A DNA stretch of 64,000 nt from Nocardia amikacinitolerans NBRC 108937 (GCF_001612615.1 NZ_BDAU01000040.1:32339-96338); one strand, 5' to 3'. Shown: positions 1 through 9,649, counted from the stretch's first letter. Numbers and translations: made by a program. The notes: generated by a model not told the origin, from the sequence alone.

Positions 1-813
1 TCGCTCAGGGCCGACCAGGTGAACTTCTTCACCAGCACGGAGTTCAGCACCAGCAATGCGGACAACCTGCGGTTCGGCATCCGTGACCTGCTCATGGTCA
101 CGGTGTTGAGCTCGATCTTCGCGCTGGTGATCGCGGTGCCGATCGGTGTCGGCATCGCACTGTTCCTGACCCACTACGCGCCGAAAGGGTTGGCCCGTCC
201 GTTCGCGATGCTGGTCGACCTGCTCGCCGCGGTGCCGTCGATCGTCTTCGGCCTGTGGGGATTTCTGGTGCTGGCGCCGGAGCTGGAGCCGGTGCAGCGC
301 TTCCTGAACGAGAACCTCGGCTGGTTCTTCCTGTTCTCCGACGGCAATGTCTCGATCTCCGGCGGCGGCACGATCTTCACCGCGGGCGTCGTGCTCGCGG
401 TGATGATCCTGCCGATCATCACCTCGGTCTCGCGTGAGGTCTTCAACCTGACGCCGGTCTCGCACATCGAGGCCGCGCAGGCGCTCGGCGCGACCAAGTG
501 GGAGGTCGTGCGGATGACGGTGCTGCCCTACGGGCGCAGCGGCGTGATCGCGGGCTCGATGCTCGGCCTCGGTCGCGCGCTCGGCGAGACCATCGCGGTG
601 CTCGTCGTGCTGCGTACCTCGGCACAGGCGGGCGGCTGGTCGCTGTTCGACGGCGGCTACACCTTCGCCTCCAAGATCGCTTCGGCGGCATCGGAATTCA
701 GTTCGCCGCTGCCGACCGGTGCCTACATCGCGGCGGGCTTCGTGCTGTTCGCGCTGACCTTCGTGGTCAACGCGCTGGCCCGGCTCGCGGCAGGCGGAAA
801 GGTGAACGGCTGA
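1..813 (+). CDS. pstC: Phosphate ABC transporter permease PstC (5' end outside window)
   Basis: Inner-membrane permease of the high-affinity phosphate importer PstSCAB. The frame is open to the first base of the window, so the internal GTG at 19 is not the real start; about 270 residues are visible. Hydrophobic segments, the loop ending AAVPSIVFGLWG and the permease coupling motif (EAAQALGATKWEVV ... LPYGRSGVIAG ... LGRALGETIAV) are typical of PstC. The stop TGA overlaps the pstA ATG by one base, which implies translational coupling. The upstream substrate-binding gene pstS is probably just outside. The assignment to PstC rather than PstA rests on order and on the next gene being the better PstA match. 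Confidence 0.93.
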   Translation, partial: SLRADQVNFFTSTEFSTSNADNLRFGIRDLLMVTVLSSIFALVIAVPIGVGIALFLTHYAPKGLARPFAMLVDLLAAVPSIVFGLWGFLVLAPELEPVQRFLNENLGWFFLFSDGNVSISGGGTIFTAGVVLAVMILPIITSVSREVFNLTPVSHIEAAQALGATKWEVVRMTVLPYGRSGVIAGSMLGLGRALGETIAVLVVLRTSAQAGGWSLFDGGYTFASKIASAASEFSSPLPTGAYIAAGFVLFALTFVVNALARLAAGGKVNG

Positions 814-1718
814 TGGCAACGCTGACGAAGTTCGACCAGCCGGTGAAGGCTCCGACCTTCCGGCACGTGAGCACCTCGCGGCGGCTGAAGAACCACCTCG
901 CCACCGGTCTGGTGACCGCCTGCTTCGCCATCGCGCTCGTGCCGCTGTGCTGGGTGCTGTGGATGGTGATCAGCAAGGGCATCGGCGCGATCCTGTCCGT
1001 CACGTGGTGGCAGAACTCGCAGAAGGGCATCCTGCCCGACCAGTTCGGCGGCGGTGTCTACCACGCCATCTACGGCACCATCGTGCAATCGGCGGTCGCG
1101 GCGATCATCGCCGTGCCGCTCGGCGTCATGGCCGCGGTCTACCTGGTCGAGTACGGCCGCGGCAGGCTCGCCAAGGTCACCACGTTCATGGTCGACATCC
1201 TGGCTGGCGTGCCGTCGATCGTCGCGGCGCTGTTCATCTTCGCGCTGTGGATCGCCACGCTCGGCGCGCCCCAGAGCGCCTTCGCGGTGTCGCTGGCGCT
1301 GGTGCTGCTGATGTTGCCCGTTGTGGTGCGCAGCACGGAGGAAATGCTGAAGCTGGTGCCGGACGAATTGCGCGAGGCCTCCTACGCCCTCGGCATTCCC
1401 AAGTGGAAGACGATCGTGCGGATCGTCATCCCGACCGCCGCGCCCGGCATGATCAGCGGCACCCTGCTCGCGCTCGCCCGCGTCATGGGCGAGACCGCGC
1501 CGGTGCTCGTGCTCGTCGGCTACGCGAAGTCGATCAACACCAACCTCTTCGACGGCAACATGGCCTCGCTGCCGCTGCTGATCTACCAAGAGCTGGCCAA
1601 CCCCGAAGCGGCGGGCCGCGAACGAGTATGGGGCGCGGCGCTCACGCTGATCCTGCTCATCGCGCTGCTGTACCTGGCGGCGGCGGGCGTCAACAAGCTG
1701 CTCACGCGGAACCGATAG
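813..1718 (+). CDS. pstA: Phosphate ABC transporter permease PstA
   Basis: Second permease subunit of the Pst phosphate importer, 301 residues. The ATG at 813 lies in the TGATG junction with pstC. The N-terminus is short and basic, followed by a first membrane helix (about residues 30-55). The permease motif is clear: LREASYALGIPKWKTIVRIVIP, then GTLLALARVMGETAPVL. LAGVPSIVAALFIF corresponds to the equivalent loop in PstC. It lies 18 bases before pstB, in one operon. Likely phosphate-starvation regulated (SenX3/RegX3 in relatives), but that promoter is outside the window. Confidence 0.95.
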   Translation: MATLTKFDQPVKAPTFRHVSTSRRLKNHLATGLVTACFAIALVPLCWVLWMVISKGIGAILSVTWWQNSQKGILPDQFGGGVYHAIYGTIVQSAVAAIIAVPLGVMAAVYLVEYGRGRLAKVTTFMVDILAGVPSIVAALFIFALWIATLGAPQSAFAVSLALVLLMLPVVVRSTEEMLKLVPDELREASYALGIPKWKTIVRIVIPTAAPGMISGTLLALARVMGETAPVLVLVGYAKSINTNLFDGNMASLPLLIYQELANPEAAGRERVWGAALTLILLIALLYLAAAGVNKLLTRNR

Positions 1719-1736
1719 AAGCGAACGGATATTCAG

Positions 1737-2513
<777 letters not shown>

Positions 2514-2557
2514 TCACTTCGCTCGCACGCCTCGCCTGCTTTTGGCGACTGGCAATC

Positions 2558-2589
2558 CAAGGCCTGCTCGACATGTCGGGCAGGCCTTG
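2558..2589 (+). terminator. Terminator hairpin of the pst operon
   Basis: Perfect 10-bp inverted repeat (CAAGGCCTGC / GCAGGCCTTG) with a 12-base loop, followed by TCTT. It lies 45 bases after the pstB stop and fits an intrinsic terminator of the phosphate operon. Confidence 0.8.
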
Positions 2590-2733
2590 TCTTCAGTTGA
2601 TCGCCCACGCTCTGGGATCGGCCGAGGTGTGCTCGAGTCATTGTCTCTTCCAGCGCGGTTCGGTAGGCTGCGAAACAAGGGGGGGTCGAATGACGCGACC
2701 TCTGGAATCTATTGAAGCGAAAGAGGATTCGTG

Positions 2734-2934
2734 ATGGCAGTACGATTGTTCTCCGGTGCGTTGGTCGGTGTGGCCGCGATCTTGGCCACGACGATGCTTG
2801 CCCCGCAGGCTGAGGCTGCGCCAACAGCGCCTTGCGATGCGTATTCCGTTGGCAACACTCATTACGAGGGCACGACGAAGTGGATCTGTTACTCATTCGG
2901 CCGGGGCTCGTACGGATGGATCGTCGCCGGATAG
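2734..2934 (+). CDS. Small secreted protein, unknown function
   Basis: A 66-residue protein with a plain Sec signal peptide: basic start (MAVRLF), hydrophobic core (GALVGVAAILATTMLA) and AEA-AP as cleavage site. The mature part is only about 40 residues, has two cysteines that could pair, and ends in an aromatic/glycine-rich tail (RGSYGWIVAG). ATG 2734 is preferred over GTG 2731 because the purine-rich AAGAGG at 2721-2726 is then 7 bases upstream. It stands alone between the pst terminator and an IS30 remnant. I do not recognise the family. Confidence 0.6.
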   Translation: MAVRLFSGALVGVAAILATTMLAPQAEAAPTAPCDAYSVGNTHYEGTTKWICYSFGRGSYGWIVAG

Positions 2935-2966
2935 TGACAGGGGCCGTCGCGACGTGAGTCGTTGAA

Positions 2967-3075
2967 TCAGGCCGCGAATAGTTTGTGCAGGCGCTCGGCT
3001 GGGGCTTCCCAGCCGAGCGTTTTGCGTGGGCGGCCGTTGAGTTCCGCGGCGACGGCATCGCACCGCGCGGTCTCC
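2967..3075 (-). pseudogene. IS30-family transposase, C-terminal remnant
   Basis: Minus-strand reading gives LNGRPRKTLGWEAPAERL, the characteristic C-terminal end of IS30-family transposases, and runs to a stop at 2967. Only about 35 residues match; upstream the frame becomes unrelated and proline/glycine-rich, with no DDE catalytic domain. This is a decayed insertion scar between the small secreted gene and phoU. No terminal inverted repeats were recognised. Confidence 0.8.
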
Positions 3076-3190
3076 CCGAACTGGGGCGTTGCGACGACCA
3101 CTAGGCCCCAAGAGAAAGTGCCGGGGCCGATTTCGTCGTTGTCGGTAGCTACGGTTCGAAGGGGCGGTGGCGGATCGAGCCGCATACAGC

Positions 3191-3218
3191 TCGGCCCCGG
3201 CGTGTTCGCCGGGGCCGA
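3191..3218 (-). terminator. Hairpin downstream of phoU
   Basis: Perfect 12-bp inverted repeat (TCGGCCCCGGCG / CGCCGGGGCCGA) with a TGTT loop, 67 bases past the phoU stop. No T-run follows, as is common in GC-rich actinomycetes. Probable factor-independent terminator for phoU. Confidence 0.6.
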
Positions 3219-3285
3219 GGAAGTGTTCGCGATCCGCGCGTGCCCTCTGCTGTTGCCCGGCAGCAGTGCGCGTCGGGCGGCGCGT

Positions 3286-3948
3286 TCAGGCTTCGGCGTC
3301 GGGGTCCGCGGGGAGCACGCCGGTGACGAGGAAGATGACCCGGCGGCCGATCTCCACCGCGTGGTCGGCGAAACGCTCGTAGTAGCGGCCGAGCAGGGTG
3401 ACGTCCACCGCCGCGGCGACGCCGTACTTCCAGTCCCGGTCCATCAGCAGGGTGAACAGGTGGCGATGCAGGTCGTCCATCGCCTCGTCGTCCTGGTTGA
3501 GCTGCGCGGCGCGCTCGGGGTCGCGGGTCTCGAGCACTTCCTTGGCGCCCGCGCCCATGTTCACCGCGATGCGGCCCATCTCGGCGAAGTAGCCGTTCAC
3601 CGATTCCGGCAGCGCGTGGTTCGGGTGGCGCCTGCGGGTGACCTTGGCTACGTGCAGGGCAAGCGCGCCCATCCGGTTCACGTCCTGCACGATCTGGATG
3701 GCGCTGACCACCTGGCGCAGGTCACCGGCGACCGGCGCCTGCAGCGCGAGCAGCGCGAACGCCTTCTCCTCGGCGTCGGTGATCATTTCGGCGATCCGGT
3801 CGGACTCGGTGATCACCTGCTCCGCGAGCGCGAGATCGGCCTGTAGCAGCGACTGGGTGGCCCGGTCCATGGCCGTACCCGCGAGACCGGCCATCTCGCC
3901 CACCAGGTGGGCGAGATCGGCCATTTGCTCGTTGTAGATGACACGCAT
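3286..3948 (-). CDS. phoU: Phosphate signalling regulator PhoU (PhoY2-like)
   Basis: Cytoplasmic negative regulator linking Pst transporter state to the phosphate two-component system. 220 residues forming two PhoU three-helix repeats. Recognisable features are the start MRVIYNEQMADLAHLVGEMA, the metal-cluster type motif DRIAEMITDAEE in repeat one, and YYERFADHAVEIGRRVIFLVTG in repeat two. ATG 3948 is chosen because relatives begin with MRxxYxEQ; an upstream start at 3960 would add four residues. It is transcribed towards pst. Order pstB-phoU-LCP-dus-desA1 matches the M. tuberculosis phoT-phoY2 region, so this is the PhoY2 counterpart. Confidence 0.93.
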   Translation of the reverse strand: MRVIYNEQMADLAHLVGEMAGLAGTAMDRATQSLLQADLALAEQVITESDRIAEMITDAEEKAFALLALQAPVAGDLRQVVSAIQIVQDVNRMGALALHVAKVTRRRHPNHALPESVNGYFAEMGRIAVNMGAGAKEVLETRDPERAAQLNQDDEAMDDLHRHLFTLLMDRDWKYGVAAAVDVTLLGRYYERFADHAVEIGRRVIFLVTGVLPADPDAEA

Positions 3949-4108
3949 AACAGCAGACACTAGTTCCCGGCGCTGTCCAAGTCACCAACGGAGGGTGAAT
4001 GGCCGGTGCCTCGGCGTCCGCGCAGCTACACCGAACGCCCCGGCAGACGTTGTCGATATGCTTCAGGAGCGGGCGAGAGTGACCGGTGTCACCGCTACGC
4101 TGGATCGC

Positions 4109-6793
4109 CTACTTGCAGATTTCGTCGGCCGCGTTGACGTGTTCCAGGTCCGAGGGCAGTGCGGTAGGCGTCGAATCCGTAGAGGCGCTCGTCACGACAT
4201 TGGTGATCTGATCACCGACCGGCGTCGGTGCCTTGACGGTCACGCCGTTCGCCGAGTCGGCTCCGATGACGACCTCGACGATGCCGCCCAAGTCGTCGGC
4301 GGCTTCGATGGTCGCGCCGGGGATCGCGGTGGCCACGGTAGCCGCCGCGGCCTCGAGGCCGGCGCCGTAGCGGACCTTCGTGGTCGCCGAGGTGCCGTTG
4401 ACGTAGTTGGTGACGTTGTAGATCGAAAAGCCCTGGTTGTCCAGCTTGGTGGCCGCTGTGCGGGCGAGACCGTCGTACCCGGAGCCGTTGGACACCAGCA
4501 GCGAGACGGTACCGGGGTCGACCGCCACGTACTTGGGCGGCTCCGGCGCCGCGGAGGTACTGGCCGGCGCATCGTCGTGCGCGGTCGGCTTCTCGCCCGG
4601 CAACGGCTGATCGTCGCGGATGGCTTTGAAGATGGCCTTGATGTCGGACTCGCGGGGGATTTCGTTGCCGTAGGCCGTGGTGCCCGCGGTCGGGACGGTG
4701 ATGAAGGTGACCGCGCCCGCGTCGACCTTCTGCAGCGAACGTCCCAGCATCAGCAGGTCGTTGGGTTCGACCGCGTCCACCCACGTGTGCTTGCTGAACG
4801 CATCGATGAAGTTCTTCAGCCTGCCTGGATCGAAGAGGACCTTGCTGGACAGTGCGCCGCGCAGCAGCGAGGCCAGGAAGCGCTGCTGCCGGTTGATGCG
4901 GTCGTAGTCGCTGCGTTCCTCACCGTAGACGTGCCTGGCGCGCACGTAATTCAGCGCCGTCTCGCCGTTGATGCGCTGTTTGCCCGGCTGCTCCAGGATG
5001 GTGCCGAGGACACCGTCGATGAGTGGTTTGGTCGCGCAGACCTCGACGCCATCGATCGTGTCGACCATGGTCTCGAAGCCGGCGAAGTCGATGCCGATGA
5101 AGTGATTGATCGAGGCGCCGGTCAGTCGCTGGATCGTGGTGAGGAGGCATTTCGGTCCGCCGAGGTTGTAGACGGCGTTGAGCTTGTCGCCGATCGCGGC
5201 GGGGAAGGTCTCGTTGGTGTACTGCTCCTTCTCGTTGTCCCACCCCTTGCACTGCGGCCTTGTCACATCCAGGTCGCGAGGGAAGGACACGACGACAACT
5301 CGGTTTCGGGCCTTCGGGATGTGCACGAGCATGGTGGTGTCCGCACGGGATCCCTCGGCGTCGTCCAGGGTGCCCGCGCCCAGTTGACCGTTGACGCCCG
5401 CGCGGGTGTCGCTGCCGACGAGCAGATAGTTCTCGTCACCGAGCTGGGCGTTGGAATCGACGATGTCCTCGGAGTTCTCGTCGAGGGCGGAGACCTGGGT
5501 GAAGCTGTTGGTGGTCGAACGCACGTAGCTCCAGCCGCCGCCGGTGATCAGCAGCACCAGCACCGCCACCAGCGTGGCGGCCGCCCGGCCCGCGGTCTTC
5601 ATCCGGCGGTTGCGCCGCTGCTTCGAGGCGGCGAGGCGGGACAGCGGGGGGCTGCCGACGGCCTTGGGCGGCGCCGCGATCTTGGACGCCGACTTGGCGG
5701 CGGGGGTCGCGGCGGACTCGGTCGTCGGCCATTTCGTCGTGGCGGGTTCGGGCGTCTGCGGCTCGTCGAGCGGCGGCAGGATGTCCGTGACCTCTTCGGG
5801 CTCGGCCGGTTCGGCGACCCGGCGCGGCGGGGCGGAGGGTGAGGCGCCGGTGATGTCGTCGACGACGGCGGACGGAGCGCGTCGCTGTGTCGCTTGCCTG
5901 GCCGGTGTCGCCGGTGCCGCTGCTCGGCGCTTCGTGGTCTCGTCGGGCCTGCCCGCCGGTGCGGACCGGGTGGGCGCGGCTTCGGGAGCGCGGCGGGGTG
6001 GCTGTGCGGCGTTGCGTAGCGATGCGTCCGGGGCGGGGCGCTGACCATCCGGGCTGCGCTTGGGTCCGTCGCCGCGCTGTGACCCAGCCGGTGTGCCGCG
6101 CTGTGGTCCATCGAGCGGTGCGCGCTGAGGGCCTTCGGGGGCGGCGCGCTTGGGTCCATCGGCCCGCTGTGCCCCAGCCGGCGCACCGCGCTGTGCGCCG
6201 TCGACCGCGCCGCGCTGATGCCCATCGTGCGCACTGCGCTGTGCCCCATCGTGCGCACTGCGCTGTGGTCCGTCGTGCGCACTGCGCTGTGGTCCGTCGT
6301 GCGCACTGCGCTGTGGTCCGTCGTGCGCACTGCGCTGTGGTCCGTCGAGCGCGCCGCGCTGTGGTCCATCGAGCGCCCCGCGCTGAGGCCCTTCCGGCGC
6401 CTTGTGTTGCGGAGCCTGGTGCATCCCGCGCTGCGGACCTTCCGGCGCGCGGCGTTGCTGCGGGGCAGGGCTCTCGGGCGCGCGGCGCGGGGACTCGGCG
6501 GGACGGGGTGCGGCGGCGTGGGATGGGTGCTCCGGCGCGGTCTCGGCCCGGCGGTTCGGGTGGCCGCCACCGTTGTCGGCGCGGCGCCTGCGGCCGGTGC
6601 GCTCGTTGTCGACCTTCTCGACCAGATCCTGGACCGTCAGCGGCGCGGAGCCCGCGTCGGCCGCGGCATCGGCGTGCCGGGAGCGGCGGGACGTGCGTGC
6701 GCCATCTCGTTCGGTGTTCTCCGCCGTGGGATAGCGCTCCCACGGGGCGCGACCTCCGGGCCGTGGCGTGCGCCCGTGCCGATCGTCACCCAC
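4109..6793 (-). CDS. LytR-CpsA-Psr (LCP) family wall-polymer ligase with long repeat-rich N-terminus
   Basis: A membrane-anchored LCP protein of 894 residues, expected to transfer lipid-linked polymers (arabinogalactan in mycolic-acid bacteria) to peptidoglycan. Order: a disordered, Pro/Ala/Arg-rich cytoplasmic region (about 1-395) containing PQR repeats (about 117-250); one membrane helix near 400-420 (ATLVAVLVLLITGGGW); the LCP domain with LLVGSDTR, SRADTTMLVHI, VSFPRDLDV, KLNAVYNLGGPKC and YVRARH...RINRQQRFLASLL; then a C-terminal LytR_C domain (SLLVSNGSGYDGLA...). Start: GTG 6793 with GAGG 8 bases upstream; TTG 6796 is the alternative. Rv0822c-like by synteny. The N-terminus is unusually long because of the repeat expansion. 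Confidence 0.92.
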   Translation of the reverse strand: MGDDRHGRTPRPGGRAPWERYPTAENTERDGARTSRRSRHADAAADAGSAPLTVQDLVEKVDNERTGRRRRADNGGGHPNRRAETAPEHPSHAAAPRPAESPRRAPESPAPQQRRAPEGPQRGMHQAPQHKAPEGPQRGALDGPQRGALDGPQRSAHDGPQRSAHDGPQRSAHDGPQRSAHDGAQRSAHDGHQRGAVDGAQRGAPAGAQRADGPKRAAPEGPQRAPLDGPQRGTPAGSQRGDGPKRSPDGQRPAPDASLRNAAQPPRRAPEAAPTRSAPAGRPDETTKRRAAAPATPARQATQRRAPSAVVDDITGASPSAPPRRVAEPAEPEEVTDILPPLDEPQTPEPATTKWPTTESAATPAAKSASKIAAPPKAVGSPPLSRLAASKQRRNRRMKTAGRAAATLVAVLVLLITGGGWSYVRSTTNSFTQVSALDENSEDIVDSNAQLGDENYLLVGSDTRAGVNGQLGAGTLDDAEGSRADTTMLVHIPKARNRVVVVSFPRDLDVTRPQCKGWDNEKEQYTNETFPAAIGDKLNAVYNLGGPKCLLTTIQRLTGASINHFIGIDFAGFETMVDTIDGVEVCATKPLIDGVLGTILEQPGKQRINGETALNYVRARHVYGEERSDYDRINRQQRFLASLLRGALSSKVLFDPGRLKNFIDAFSKHTWVDAVEPNDLLMLGRSLQKVDAGAVTFITVPTAGTTAYGNEIPRESDIKAIFKAIRDDQPLPGEKPTAHDDAPASTSAAPEPPKYVAVDPGTVSLLVSNGSGYDGLARTAATKLDNQGFSIYNVTNYVNGTSATTKVRYGAGLEAAAATVATAIPGATIEAADDLGGIVEVVIGADSANGVTVKAPTPVGDQITNVVTSASTDSTPTALPSDLEHVNAADEICK
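6046..6445 (-). repeat. 24-bp coding repeat in the LCP gene (xxGPQRxx octapeptides)
   Basis: About 16 imperfect copies of an eight-residue unit (consensus DGPQRSAH) occupy residues 117-250 of the LCP protein. Four consecutive copies near 6250-6345 are almost identical at DNA level, so recent expansion or contraction by slippage is likely. Outer copies have diverged (EGPQRGML, AGAQRADG, DGPKRSPD). The segment is basic and unstructured and lies before the membrane helix, hence cytoplasmic. Confidence 0.9.
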
Positions 6794-7045
6794 CAACGAA
6801 CCTCGCTTTTCGTCTTTGCTGCCCGCCGGCGCCGAGCTCGACCAGCATGACCGATTTCGCCAATGATAACGATTCCGCCACGGCGGGCCAGCCCGGAGCG
6901 AAATCGAATTGCCGCAAAGCCGTATCCCAATTCGCTGTTGATCGGTAACCGAATGGTAGCGAAACGAGTGGCGAAACAGCTGGTACTCGGACGATTCCGA
7001 CGTGTGTCGGTTTGCCCGCGTCAGCGGCGGCGGAGCTGCCCCCGA

Positions 7046-8194
7046 TCAGCCTCCGCTGTGCATCACATCGGCAGCCGTCGGCACCGCCGGATCGTCGGGA
7101 TCGTCGAGCCAACCGTGCGGCAGCGCGACCTTGCCTGGCGAACCCTGCCGCCCGCGCGGTCCCTCGGCGTCCTTCGGGAACGGCGCGGTCGGGTCGAGCT
7201 TGCCGATCAGGTCGCCGAGTTCGGTGAGACTCGACACGGTGGCGAAGGCGCGGCGCAGATCCGCGCCGACCGGGAAGCCCATGAGGTACCAGGCCATGTG
7301 CTTGCGCAGATCGCGCATGGCCTTCTCCTCGCCGAGATGGTCGGACAGCAGCGCGCCGTGCCGGTGCAGCACCTCGCCGACGCGGCCGAGATTCGGCGGC
7401 TCCGGCAGTGCCTCGCCGCGCAGCGCCGCTTGCAGTTCGGCGAACAGCCACGGCCTGCCGAGGCAGCCGCGCCCGACGACGACGCCGTCGCAGCCGGTCT
7501 CGGCCATCATGCGCACCGCGTCGTCGGCGGAGAAGATGTCGCCGTTGCCGAGCACCGGGATGGTGGTCACCGCCTCCTTGAGCCGGGCGATGGCCGACCA
7601 ATCGGCCTGGCCGGAGTAGCGCTGGGCCGCGGTGCGCGCGTGTAGCGCGACGGCCTTGGCGCCCTCGGCCTCGGCGATGCGGCCCGCGTCCAGGTAGGTG
7701 AGGTGCTCGTCGTCGATGCCGATGCGGAACTTGACCGTCACCGGCACGCCCGCCGGTTCGGCGGCGGCGACCATGGCGCGCACGATCTTGCTGAACAGCG
7801 CCCGCTTGTACGGCAGCGCCGCGCCACCGCCGAGCCGGGTGACCTTGGGCACCGGGCAGCCGAGATTCATGTCGATGTGATCGGCCCAGCCCTCGCCGAC
7901 GATGATGCGCACCGCCTCGCCCAGCGTGGCCGGGTCGACGCCGTAGAGCTGCATCGAGCGCGGGTGCTCGTCCTCGTCGAAGGACATCATGTGCAGCGTC
8001 TTCTCGTTGCGCTCCACGACAGCGCGCGCGGTGATCATCTCGCACACGTAGATGGAGGTGGAGCTGCCGAACTCGCGACACAGCTTGCGGAAGGCCAGAT
8101 TGGTGATGCCCGCCATCGGCGCGAGCACCACCGGCGGGTCGACCGGATACGGCCCGATCCGCAGCGTGGTCGGCGCCTCGGTAGTCATCGTCAC
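7046..8194 (-). CDS. dusB: tRNA-dihydrouridine synthase (DusB type)
   Basis: FMN-dependent enzyme reducing uridine to dihydrouridine in tRNA D-loops; 382 residues. Features: VVLAPMAGITNLAFRKLCREFG at the N-terminus of the TIM barrel, the DMNLGCPVPKVTRLGGGAAL motif with the catalytic Cys, TVKFRIGI, ALHARTAAQRYSGQADW, GNGDIFSADDA and the FMN phosphate site GVVVGRGCLGRPWLF. GTG 8194 or ATG 8188 could start it. The 249 bases between its stop and the LCP start suggest the two are not tightly coupled. Rv0823c-like position. Confidence 0.95.
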   Translation of the reverse strand: MTMTTEAPTTLRIGPYPVDPPVVLAPMAGITNLAFRKLCREFGSSTSIYVCEMITARAVVERNEKTLHMMSFDEDEHPRSMQLYGVDPATLGEAVRIIVGEGWADHIDMNLGCPVPKVTRLGGGAALPYKRALFSKIVRAMVAAAEPAGVPVTVKFRIGIDDEHLTYLDAGRIAEAEGAKAVALHARTAAQRYSGQADWSAIARLKEAVTTIPVLGNGDIFSADDAVRMMAETGCDGVVVGRGCLGRPWLFAELQAALRGEALPEPPNLGRVGEVLHRHGALLSDHLGEEKAMRDLRKHMAWYLMGFPVGADLRRAFATVSSLTELGDLIGKLDPTAPFPKDAEGPRGRQGSPGKVALPHGWLDDPDDPAVPTAADVMHSGG

Positions 8195-8278
8195 GCGTTC
8201 CAGTGTCTCATCAGGGCGTGCTCGACCCGGCGGCAGCGTGGCGTGACGTGCGCTGATTCACTGGGCGCGCCGTGCCAT

Positions 8279-8568
8279 CGGCGCCGAGCGAGTGGCGCAA
8301 CCGATCGATGTGGGGCGAGTGGCCCGCGGATCAGCGCCGAGCGAGTGGCGCAATCGATCGATCGGTGTGGGGCGAGTGGCCCGCGGATCAGCGCCGAGCG
8401 AGTGGCGCAGTCGATCGGTGTGGGGCGAGTGGCCCGCGGATCAGCGCCGATCGAGTGGCGCAGTCGATCGGTGTGGGGCGAGCGGCCCGCGGATCAGCGC
8501 CGATCGAGTAGCGCAGTCGATCGGTGCCGAGCGAGCGGCCCCACGAGTCAGCGCCGAGCGAGCGGCAC
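8279..8568. repeat. 53-bp GC-rich tandem repeat array (five full units plus a partial)
   Basis: Units start at about 8279, 8332, 8389, 8442 and 8495, with a partial unit at 8549-8568. Lengths are 53, 57, 53, 53 and 54 bases; the longer second unit carries an extra ATCG in a run of GATC-type tetramers. Each unit contains GCCGAGCGAGTGGCGCA, CGATCGGTGTGGGGCGAG and GGCCCGCGGATCAGC. It fills the gap between dusB and the SDR, starting five bases after the SDR stop. There are no unique spacers, so it is not CRISPR. All copies are open in several frames, but no ribosome site supports translation. Confidence 0.92.
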
Positions 8569-8572
8569 GTGC

Positions 8573-9427
8573 TCACTCCCCGCGCAGTCGCCGGTGATAG
8601 ATCTCCCGCACCGCCTGATCCGGCTGCGAGTACGCCGTGGTCGCGCCAGTGAACTTGGCCACGGCGAGCTGCACGCGGTAGGGCAGCAGCTGGGTGGACT
8701 TGATGATCGCCGCCAGCCTGCGCGGCACCGTCACCAGCGGACGGGCCCGCCGCACGGTGTCCACGATCGCCGCCGCGACCTGGTCCGGATCGACGGTGGT
8801 GAGCGGCTCGATCCAGTTCGGCATGTTCGCGCCCGCCGAGAGCTCGGTGCGCACGATGCCGGGCAGCACCGCGCTCACCTGCACTCCGTGCTCCTTCAAC
8901 TCCAGGTGCAGCGCCGAGGTGAAGCCGACCACCGCGTGCTTGGTCGCGCAGTAGGTGGCGAGGCCGGGGAAACCCTGTGTCCCGGCGAGCGAGGCGATAT
9001 TGATCAGGTGGCCGCTGCCGCGCGCCAGGAAGCGTTCGGTGGCCAGCCTGCTGCCGTGGATGACGCCGCGCAGGTTGACGTCGATGATCCGTTCGGTCAT
9101 CGCCTCGTCCTCGTCGGCGAACAGTCCGGTCGGCATGATCCCGGCGTTGTTCACCAAGACGTCGAGCGGCCCGAGCTGGGCCTCCACCGCGTCGAGGAAG
9201 GCGGCGAAGGACTTGCGATCGGTGACGTTCAGCGGCAGGCCGACGACACGGGCGTCCGGGTCGGCGCCGAGTTCGGCCGCGGTCTTCTCGACCAGCTCGA
9301 CGTCGACGTCCCCGATCGCAACGGCGGCCTTCGCGGCGAGGAACGCCTCGGCGGTGGCCCGACCGATGCCGCGCGCGCCGCCCGTGATCGCCACGACCTT
9401 GCCCGCAAGAACCACGCCCGCAGCCAT
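8573..9427 (-). CDS. Short-chain dehydrogenase/reductase
   Basis: Classical NAD(P)-dependent SDR oxidoreductase, 284 residues. Cofactor motif TGGARGIG at about residue 16, NNAG (LVNNAGIMPTG), active-site serine region INIASLAGTQG and catalytic YCATK. The C-terminal extension (about 240-284) is basic and hydrophobic, as in SDRs acting on lipid-like substrates, but the substrate cannot be told. The stop lies five bases from the 53-bp repeat array, so any transcript continuing to dusB would contain the repeats. It starts divergently from the membrane protein at 9650. Confidence 0.88.
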   Translation of the reverse strand: MAAGVVLAGKVVAITGGARGIGRATAEAFLAAKAAVAIGDVDVELVEKTAAELGADPDARVVGLPLNVTDRKSFAAFLDAVEAQLGPLDVLVNNAGIMPTGLFADEDEAMTERIIDVNLRGVIHGSRLATERFLARGSGHLINIASLAGTQGFPGLATYCATKHAVVGFTSALHLELKEHGVQVSAVLPGIVRTELSAGANMPNWIEPLTTVDPDQVAAAIVDTVRRARPLVTVPRRLAAIIKSTQLLPYRVQLAVAKFTGATTAYSQPDQAVREIYHRRLRGE

Positions 9428-9649
9428 GTCGGCCTCCCTCGTCGATCTCCTACCTCACGGTAACTTCGGCGGCACCTCGCTCGCGGCCGAATGCGCTCGA
9501 CGGCTTAGTCTGGGACAGTGGGTCGCGGGGTCATCCCGACGGCCGCTCGCGGGCCCAGCCCGCGGCGATATCGGTAACCCAGCTGTGACGCCCACTGTGA
9601 CCAGCGGTTATAGCGCCAACGCACCATCAATACGACATCGGAGTACCCA

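Noticed and set aside
8272..8568. CRISPR-like array or repeat protein gene
   Set aside because: Units adjoin directly without unique spacers, and the open frames through the array have no ribosome site; treated as a plain tandem repeat.
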